From: Chara braunii
Taxonomy: Eukaryota > Streptophyta > Charophyceae > Charales > Characeae
DNA: 24,196 nucleotides
Direction of reading: 5' to 3'
NCBI GenBank assembly: GCA_003427395.1
Contig: BFEA01000120.1
Coordinates: 858,608-882,803 of the forward strand
Shown: piece after piece, positions 9,415-15,965 of the stretch
How positions within the stretch are numbered: the stretch's first letter is position 1
How the letters are laid out: the number at the start of each line of letters is the position of its first letter
Notes under the pieces: generated by a model
Database searches by the model: none
Told to the model about the DNA's origin: nothing
Seen by the model: the letters and a program-made list of their open reading frames with translations, nothing else
Position numbers and translations under genes: made by a program

Positions 9415-11367
9415 GTGAGCATTCTTGAATTGTTATGCCGACAGCAAGAAGGTGGTACTCTGAAATTTCGATTGTCCGTACTTCCAGGTAATGCATGGTG
9501 TGGAGGTTGGAAACCGATCCGTAAGGCTTTCGGTAATAGTATCGTCAGAATTAATGGACATCGGGCGAAGCTTCATGCATGCAAACGCAATTTGGAAGAA
9601 GGCGGAGAGGTGGAATTCATCTATTTACGTAGATGGAAACCTAGACTGAGCATAGATAAAAAGTTGCATATCTCACTATCACGTAATCCCCGCAGACTTA
9701 AATTCCTGGGTGAACGTAGTTTGGAGGTTTTGGTAAGAATTTTGGGCGCAACAAATGATTTTGAGAAGCAGTCAACCACGGTGTACTTACGTAGGTTGAT
9801 TACTCGGATCGCGAATGATGTATATGGTTGGCACCTAAACGGTCGTTTGGTAGTCGAGCTTAAATTCGATGACAGGATAAAACTGGTTGAGATACGAAAA
9901 CTGATTAACGACAGATTGTTGGAATTGGACTTGCGTGCCTGTATTAAAAACTTGGCGCGTAGCTCTGTTCGCATCGTATGGGTTAAAAACCCGTCGGTAG
10001 CGAGCATCTTGCATAATCAGCGTTGCTTTGCCCGCGCTGATGTGTCGATCTGCATTTGTGCAGATGCTCTCTATCCGAAGATAGGAGGACACGTGGAGTT
10101 TAGATTACAGGAATTGGAAGATGTTCACCCGCAGATCTGGAATGCTAACAACATTCTTAGACCCGCAGTTGGCGAAAGGGTTTTTTTGTTGTCGAAGGAG
10201 TTGTCTGAGGCCTTCAACCGCTGGAGTAATTGTCGAGGGAATGCGTTTAAATTTAACCGCGAGGAAGTTGATCATTGCTTGATTCGTAACCCTGAACCTG
10301 TGAAGTGTTGTTTGAAATTGTCTGATGTGGAAACGGTAAAAAGGCGTTTGGATGGATATGTGCTGACGCCACTTGACCGTAATTCGGGTGAAACGTTAGT
10401 ACTGTGCCCTTTTGTCTACTATGATGCCATGTTGAGTTTGTTTATCCGGAGTCCCGGGTACACTGTGGAAGTCAGATCGGAAGCTGAAGTACTGAATACC
10501 ATGAGGATGGATTTGAAGAAAGTGGGCCTACAACGATTTGGTGGTTGGAACAGCAAGGGGAGAATGAGCGATGTTTATGCTCTCCCAAAGCACAAGGACA
10601 TATATAGATACCGACCGATATGCCCTACGTTCTCTGAACCAACAGTGAGAGCTGGGAGATGCGTGGCGAAAACCCTTAACCACCTACTTTTCATGCTCCC
10701 TCAGGATTGGTACTTTAACCTCAGGTCAGTCAACGACTTGGCTCCACGACTCGAGTCTCTTAATCGAAGAATTGCAAAGATGGCGAAGGCGGGCGCTGAA
10801 CTTGTCTCAATGGCTTTTGACATTAAAGACATGTTTAGTAAGCTCCCGCACGAGGACATCATGACTGCTACTAACTGGCTGCTTGATTATCATGAAGGGA
10901 AAGGTCGGCACTACATCCGAGTTAACCCTAGAGGTAGGGGCACTACGTTTGGTTTGACCACCGGGGAGGACCATTGGAGAAAGGTGGAATTGAAAACTAT
11001 CAGAGCTTTTGTTAAGCTCGACTTGCAACACACGTACACCAGAGCCACAGGTGTACTGCTGAAGCAAGTGGTGGGAATCCCAATGGGGAAAAGCACCAGC
11101 CCCCCACTTGCATGTATCCTTTGTGCATATGCAGAATTTCGGTTTCTTAACGAGTTGGGGAATTTGAGACCCTATGTTTTTGGACTGAGATTGGTGGATG
11201 ACGTGAGTTTAGTAGTTCTGAAGAATCAAAAGAGTGGTGAGCTGGTGGAGAGTATTCGTGGAGAATTTGAAAACTGCTACCCCAAGAATTTGACGCTCAA
11301 ACGTACTGACAATGGAGCTGACCAGTGGGAGTTTTTGGGGCTTCGGATGGATCTCGATCAGTCCTGA
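9415..11367 (+). CDS. PLE reverse transcriptase (Penelope/TERT-type)
   Basis: 650 codons open. Upstream of the catalytic core is a linker with a CxC motif (Cys at 10051 and 10057) preceded by VWVKNPSVASIL, and then the conserved VLTPLDRNSGE block. RT motif A is MAFDIKDMFSKLP (Asp at 10819), motif B is GIPMGKSTSPPLA (from 11074), motif C is LVDDVSLVV (Asp-Asp at 11197-11202) and motif E is WEFLGLRMDL. The catalytic triad is intact. The GIPMG...SP box is the Penelope/TERT type rather than the LINE or Ty type. The segment opens with GTG and its first in-frame ATG is at 10429, too late to make a complete RT, so translation must come through from upstream. It ends at TGA 11365, after which the frame continues. 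Confidence 0.88.
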   Translation: MSILELLCRQQEGGTLKFRLSVLPGNAWCGGWKPIRKAFGNSIVRINGHRAKLHACKRNLEEGGEVEFIYLRRWKPRLSIDKKLHISLSRNPRRLKFLGERSLEVLVRILGATNDFEKQSTTVYLRRLITRIANDVYGWHLNGRLVVELKFDDRIKLVEIRKLINDRLLELDLRACIKNLARSSVRIVWVKNPSVASILHNQRCFARADVSICICADALYPKIGGHVEFRLQELEDVHPQIWNANNILRPAVGERVFLLSKELSEAFNRWSNCRGNAFKFNREEVDHCLIRNPEPVKCCLKLSDVETVKRRLDGYVLTPLDRNSGETLVLCPFVYYDAMLSLFIRSPGYTVEVRSEAEVLNTMRMDLKKVGLQRFGGWNSKGRMSDVYALPKHKDIYRYRPICPTFSEPTVRAGRCVAKTLNHLLFMLPQDWYFNLRSVNDLAPRLESLNRRIAKMAKAGAELVSMAFDIKDMFSKLPHEDIMTATNWLLDYHEGKGRHYIRVNPRGRGTTFGLTTGEDHWRKVELKTIRAFVKLDLQHTYTRATGVLLKQVVGIPMGKSTSPPLACILCAYAEFRFLNELGNLRPYVFGLRLVDDVSLVVLKNQKSGELVESIRGEFENCYPKNLTLKRTDNGADQWEFLGLRMDLDQS

Positions 11368-11667
11368 TTGCGTATTGGCTGTGTACAGCAGTATAAGAAC
11401 GAGAAGGCTATTTGGTCCGAGGAAAATCTGGAGTTTAAGAACGGACAATCATATTACTCTTGGGGAAGCAAGATGCAGAAGAGCGCTGTTGTTGCCAGTT
11501 ACCTCCACCGAATCGACAAGAACACTACCATACGCAGCGAGATTTCGATGAAGGTGCTGACTCTATCAAGGGAACTTCGTCTGAGGGATTTCCCCAAGGA
11601 TTTCCTTGACAGGGTGCTAAGAAGCTTTGCATGTGGTCGGGACGAAATTTGGACCAGGATCTGGTGA
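11368..11667 (+). CDS. C-terminal (thumb-side) extension of the PLE RT
   Basis: Continues the RT frame after TGA 11365 for about 99 codons. It contains a WSEENL region, then a helical stretch including SAVVASYLHRIDKNT and VLTLSRELRLRDFP, typical of the post-palm region of PLE RTs where helices follow the catalytic core. It ends at TGA 11665; a further TGA lies at 11680, and the first TAG is at 11698-11700. If TGA were read as sense the protein would end at that TAG. Confidence 0.65.
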   Translation: MRIGCVQQYKNEKAIWSEENLEFKNGQSYYSWGSKMQKSAVVASYLHRIDKNTTIRSEISMKVLTLSRELRLRDFPKDFLDRVLRSFACGRDEIWTRIW

Positions 11668-11869
11668 TGGTTGTACCCCTGATCGGTCAATGTCTGCTAG
11701 TGGTGGGACTTTATTTCAGTTTTTTTGTGCTGTGTGTTTCAGTTTTTGTTTTGACTCTCGTTTTTTGTCGAAAAACCCGTTTGGTGTTCTGATTGTGGTT
11801 TCGGTTTGCCTGTCGCCATAATTTAGGTTGCTTCTAATCTAGGCTGCTGGGACAGGGGAATCACAAATA

Positions 11870-12390
11870 CTGGGACAGGGCGATAAACGGTAGCCCCGTT
11901 GAGTGTGTTTGGATCTGTAGAGTGTGGCCGTGGGTGAGTAGCTGTCTGAATTTTGGAGAGTTGATGTTTTTTCTGCAACTACAGCTTTGGGGTCCTTTAG
12001 TGAGTAGCCTTTGGATTTTTCTCTGTTTTGTGATTTTTTGCTTTTCTACACTTTTTCCTTTTGTTTTCCGCGAGAGAGGCCGTGGATTTAGCAGAGGGTC
12101 TGGTGCCCGTCTGCCGAAACCTGAATAAATGCAGGTACCTTGAACTGGTGTGGACCGATTTTTTGAGACCTTTTGCGACTTTTCGAATTGGGACTTTTGA
12201 AGTTCGAACTTAGAATGGGTGTTCGGGTAGTTACCTGTTAGGCGATAGGAGGACCATAAAAGGAAAGAGTGCTAAGCCTTTGGTCTTTTTCGGGTCCGAC
12301 AACGTTAGCTCTGATGCAAACACAGACGAGTTAACGATGGAGGTGGGAATGTGGTAAAGCGTGGGCATGAAGAAGGGAGAAGTTTTCGGC
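11870..12390 (+). repeat. right pseudo-LTR of the PLE
   Basis: 521 bp copy of 6669-7190, ending at the same base (TTTTCGGC), where MITE sequence (AAGTAACCCCGGGCC) takes over. It lacks the hammerhead that follows the left copy. A partial duplicate of its first bases (CTGGGACAGG) lies 23 bp upstream at 11847. The 170 bp between the ORF end and this repeat is the remaining 3' untranslated part. Confidence 0.93.
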
Positions 12391-12420
12391 AAGTAACCCC
12401 GGGCCACTATGGTAGCCTAG

Positions 12421-12775
12421 TTATTAACTTTATTTACTTATTATTTTATTGCTTTATTTTTTTTTAATTTTTAATTTTTATTTTATTTTTATTATTATAA
12501 ATTTATGATTTTATTATAATTTTATTATTTTATTTTTATTATTTATTTATTTATTATTTCTAATTTTATATTTTTTTATATATTATATTTTATATTATTT
12601 AAAAATCATAAATCAAAACCTGTTATTTTATTATTATTATTATTATTTAAATTTACTTTTTATTTCTTAATTATTATTTATTTTAATTTTTAATTCTAAT
12701 GATTATTATTAATAATTAATTATTATTTATTATTAATTTTATTAATTATTAATATTATTAAAAAAATGAGGTTGT
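12421..12775. repeat. large repeat unit, copy B (right part, AT-rich)
   Basis: Starts with the right TSD (TTATTAAC) of MITE copy B and continues TTTATTTACTTATTATTTTATT. That matches copy A at about 1858-1885, so in copy A the corresponding site is an unoccupied target. The AT-rich tail then matches 2213-2464 and ends AAAAAATGAG. Confidence 0.75.
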
Positions 12776-12899
12776 GTGTATGTGTATGTGTGTGTATATG
12801 TCTGTGTGTGTGCAGGAAGGTGGCGAGCCCCATGCAACCAATCAAAAAATGAGCAATCGTTCAAAAAATAAAATAAAATACAAATACGTACGTGTGCGC

Positions 12900-12975
<76 letters not shown>

Positions 12976-12980
12976 GTGTG
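12776..12980. repeat. GT microsatellites around a second front module
   Basis: A TG-rich run (12773-12815) is followed by GGTGGCGAGCCCCATGCAACCAATCAA, which resembles positions 75-110. Then comes AT-rich sequence and a second long GT tract with GCGTGC borders (about 12890-12980). The LINE at 12981 abuts this tract directly. Confidence 0.8.
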
Positions 12981-15935
12981 CCCTGGGTCTCCTCTGCCAC
13001 GACCGTTCCGTGGACCTCCATGGTTTTAAATGGATGTTCAGATCAACATTCAGTTCACTGACTAGCTTGGAGGGGTCTTGCCACAGTACTCTGTATGTGT
13101 GCAGGATGGATTCCTTGGCCCGGGGCTCTTTTTCTTCCCTATGATCTCTTCTCATCGTCCTCCATGCTTCTTGGGTTGCGGTCCTGATTACTTTTTCCAG
13201 AACTTGTTGAGCCTGTAGCAGTCCAAATCGGTGGTCTCTCCGCTGGAAGGAGCATCGCGCTCGCCAATCGAGCATGAGGACATGCAGCCTTATGTAGGCG
13301 AACAGATTAGCTGCGAACGAAGACCATTGGGCCAGCAGATGTTGGTTCTTGTCCAGCAATAGAAGGCCCAGATCCCATGGAATGTGGATGGATGTCAAGG
13401 AGTAGAAGGCCGCGTCCCACCACTGCCACAGTTGGGTGACCATCCCGTAGGCCAGCAAGCAGTGCTCAAGTGTCGCACGGGCAGGTTGCGACGATCTCCC
13501 ACAGTAAGAGCAGATTGGGGACTACTGGCCTTGTTGTCCCAAGTTCGTTCTGGACACAAGCCAATCCAGTGTCGGAAGACACCTGTGGATGATCTGCCAC
13601 TGCAGCGACCTCAGATTGGTTGGCATGATTCTTGCATATTTGGGTCATGGAATGTCTTTCATCAGGTCCGAGTCCAGCGGAGAATCACGAGCCCATCTTT
13701 CAGATAGTATGCAGTTGACCTATTGTTCCGGGTTGAGGGCTCTGTATGTGTTTTTGACTGTGTAGTCCCACAAGCTCATTGGCTTATGTCCTGGCCACTG
13801 CCATTCTATTGGGTCAAAGGGCAGATCCTTAATCGGTGTTGAAGCTTCGTATGCATATCGCCCTTCTTTATCATCCCCCACCACCCTAATAAGCATAAGA
13901 CCGACGGTTGGCTCCTGTACATTCAGTTCGTCATTGCGTGTCAGTTTTGACATTCTCGCCCCTGGTAGGGCGGGTACATGCGCCTCCAGCACGCATATTC
14001 CTTGGACAATTCGCTGCACCCTATATACCACCGAGGGTGCGGGTAGGTCTGAGTACTTAACTATCCAATCTCCTCGCTGGACCACAGACCCTTTTTTCAG
14101 TGTTCGTCGCCATGCCAACGGTATGACCTCTCGGAGTAGGTTCAGCCTAACCTCCACATTCTTGGCATACTTCATGAGTTGCTGCAGTTGGGCTGCCGTC
14201 GTCCAATCCCCTGTCTGTATGTCCCACAGGTCACCTATCGTGAAGAGGCCCTTTCTGACCCATGTTAGCCAGGGGGAGTTGGTGTGTAGGGAGAAGGGTT
14301 TACCGTTTTCGTCCAAAATGTGGGGGTTGCCAAAGAGGGTCTGTCGCCACACATCGTGCCACCTGTCGGGAGGCGGAATTTGTTTTGGTCCACATTGTCT
14401 CCACAGCTTAAGCATATTGGGCCATAGCGGATCATGTGCTATGTCTGCTTTTGCTGTGTGAGTTGGGTTGTCCCCTGGGTGTTGCTGTCTTTAGGAGGGG
14501 ATGGACCAGTGCGCATTAGTGAGCCAACGAAAAGGGTGGATCCGATTAGGGGCCGTTGTTTCTGGTGCCAGCTCATTGATCTGTATACAGGCCAGCGACG
14601 CCCATGGAATGTCATTGCCTGTTAGGAGCCTGACCAACACCTTGAATATGAGGGCCTCAATTTCTTTTGTCGGGTCTATTATCCCCAGGCCCCCTTTACT
14701 CCTCGGCTGCGTTAGTATGTCCCATTTAACCCAGCTGATACAACCTTGGGTTTTGACCTCATTCTTCCAAAGGTAGGTCGTCAGCGCCTTTATGAGTCTG
14801 GAGTGTTGTTTCGGTTTAAGTGGCCACACTGCCAGTTTATACCAAATTGTTGCAAGCACCGCGTTGTTGATTGCTAGTGCTCTCCCAACAATGGAGGTAT
14901 GCAGTCCCTCCCAGAGGCCCAGTCGGTCAACTGCGAGGTCCACCAGCGTCTCCCCGTGGTCTAGCGGGGGGCCAAGTGTTGTTAATCGCACTCCCAAGAT
15001 GCGCAGCGTTGTTTCATTTGTTGCCCATGAGACGTGTGGCTCCGGTGGCGGGCTGGCTCCCTGCGGGTGTAGCCACCATCCCTCTGTTTTAGAACCCCAG
15101 TTGACTTTCATGTCAGCTGCCAGTGAGAAGCGATGTATGACTTGTGTCAAGGCTCGCAGGCTTTGGTCGTCTGCTCTAATCAGCACCGTGAGATCGTCTG
15201 CGAAGAGCGATGTGATCGGTACAAGGTGCCCCGACAGCTCAGGGATGGAGATTCTGCGAATCTGTGGGTGAGATTTGTTAAGGGCAGCCAGGGATTCCAT
15301 AACGATAACAAAGAGCAGAGGCGCTATAGGGTCCCCTTGTCTGACCGATCTCTCTAGAAAGATCAAGGCAACCAAGTGGCCATTCAGCGAGATGTTATTT
15401 GACGCCGATCTATGCAAGAGTTGCACCCATTTCGCGAACACAGGGCCAAAATTCATCTTGGTCAGATACATGTCCAAGAAGTCCCAATCAACATGGTCAT
15501 AGGCTTTCTCGAAATCGATGAAAAATATTTCGGCCTGGACCTTTTGTTGACGGGCATACTTGATGGTCTCATTGACCAACAGTATGTTGTCTTGGATGTT
15601 GCGATTAGGCATAAACCCAGACTGGTCCGGGTGTCTGAGAATGTTCATCAGCGGCAGCAATCTCCTTGTGAGTGTCTTAGCCACCAGTTTATAGGGGACC
15701 GGGAGGAGGGTAATCGGTCTATAGTTTCTAACTTCCTCTTTGTTCCTTTTTTTATAGAGGAGAGTAGTAACTCCTTGTCCCATCATACCTCCGAAAGAGC
15801 CTTCTCTTTGCACTGCTGTGATGTAGTCCAGCAGATCATCAGATAGCAGGTCCCAAAACTGCACCCAAAATTCTTTGGGGAAGGAGTCCACTCCTGGCGT
15901 CTTTTCGTCATCCATCTCCTGCAGAACCAAATTTT
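12981..15935 (-). pseudogene. 5'-truncated L1-type LINE ORF2, RT plus zinc-binding C-terminus, with stops
   Basis: Minus strand, one frame throughout. The first 479 codons (15930 to 14491) are open and contain the LINE RT: MDDEKTPGVDSFPKEFW, RNYRPITLLPVPYKLVAK, motif A FFIDFEKAYDHVDW, motif B RSVRQGDPIAPLLF and motif C LFADDLTVL. The C-terminal half carries four in-frame stops: TAA 14491, TAG 13720, TGA 13645 and TAG 13522. Near 13515-13445 a zf-RVT-type finger is visible (CSYCGRSS, then LEHCLLAY, the last Cys changed to Tyr), followed by a WQWWDAAF tail. No APE endonuclease or ORF1 is present, so the copy is 5' truncated. Its 3' end runs into a (CA)n tract instead of poly(A). It is a dead copy of the L1 clade as found in plants. 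Confidence 0.9.
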
Positions 15936-15959
15936 AAGTGGCCCTGAGTCACTCTGGTA
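15936..15959. mobile_element. right-terminus fragment of the hAT-like MITE (copy C)
   Basis: AAGTGGCCCTGAGTCACTCT followed by GGTAACCTAG matches the last 30 bases of MITE copies A and B (the match continues to about 15965). It is fused to the 5' end of the antisense LINE. No left terminus of this copy and no matching TSD was found in the window. Confidence 0.65.
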
Positions 15960-15965
15960 ACCTAG

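Larger units (their letters stand above)
7519..11700 (+). other. continuous TAA/TAG-free PLE frame with internal TGA codons only
   Basis: All domains of the element lie in one reading frame. The in-frame stops are at 8560, 8791, 8818, 9118, 9310, 9409 and 11365, plus 11665 and 11680 at the end; every one is TGA. The first TAG is at 11698. I read the codons 8761-9480 and 11341-11700 one by one and found no TAA/TAG and no need for a frameshift. This suits either recoding of UGA (selenocysteine or readthrough) or nonsense decay limited to CGA-to-TGA deamination. It is listed in addition to the segment entries to make the single-frame organisation explicit. Confidence 0.8.
6669..12390 (+). mobile_element. 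Penelope-like retroelement with N-terminal GIY-YIG endonuclease
   Basis: A 5.7 kb element with two direct pseudo-LTRs (6669-7190 and 11870-12390), a hammerhead ribozyme after the left one, a ~270 bp leader, one long frame (7519-11667 or 11697) and a ~170 bp 3' untranslated part. The frame encodes a CCHC/coiled-coil region, a SAP-like segment, a GIY-YIG endonuclease and then an RT. Canonical PLEs have the endonuclease after the RT; the reverse order defines the Naiad/Chlamys-type clade, of which Chlamys is known from green algae. Seven internal in-frame TGA codons interrupt the frame, with no indel apparent. No obvious target duplication of its own is seen at its junctions within the MITE. Confidence 0.88.
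6555..12420. mobile_element. hAT-like MITE, copy B, enclosing the PLE
   Basis: The left arm 6555-6668 begins TTAGGCTACCGG and matches MITE copy A up to CTATGTTATGC. The right arm 12391-12420 ends GGTAGCCTAG and matches the last 30 bases of copy A. The outer ends are flanked by identical 8 bp direct repeats TTATTAAC (6547-6554 and 12421-12428), different from the TTTAATTA of copy A. Relative to copy A about 118 bp of MITE interior are missing, and the PLE sits in their place. Either the PLE inserted with a target deletion, or a shorter MITE subfamily was hit. Confidence 0.75.

Noticed and set aside
9415-11667. Telomerase or group II intron RT instead of a PLE
   Set aside because: The RT lacks a telomerase RNA-binding domain visible to me, is preceded by GIY-YIG, and lies between pseudo-LTRs with a hammerhead; this fits a PLE.
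11700-12390. SECIS element for selenocysteine insertion
   Set aside because: I looked for an ATGA/AA/GA core in a convincing hairpin; the only near candidate, around the CTGATGCAAACACAGACGAG segment, does not fold well by eye. It needs a program, so it is not claimed.
12790-13010. Left terminus of MITE copy C at the other side of the LINE
   Set aside because: No CTAGG-type end or matching TSD is present; the LINE abuts a GT tract there.
13934-15846. Plus-strand ORFs of 63-175 codons
   Set aside because: They are shadows of the minus-strand LINE RT frame.
12981-15935. Alternative genetic code to explain the LINE stops
   Set aside because: The four stops are TAA, TAG, TGA and TAG, and the zinc-finger Cys is also lost; plain decay is simpler.
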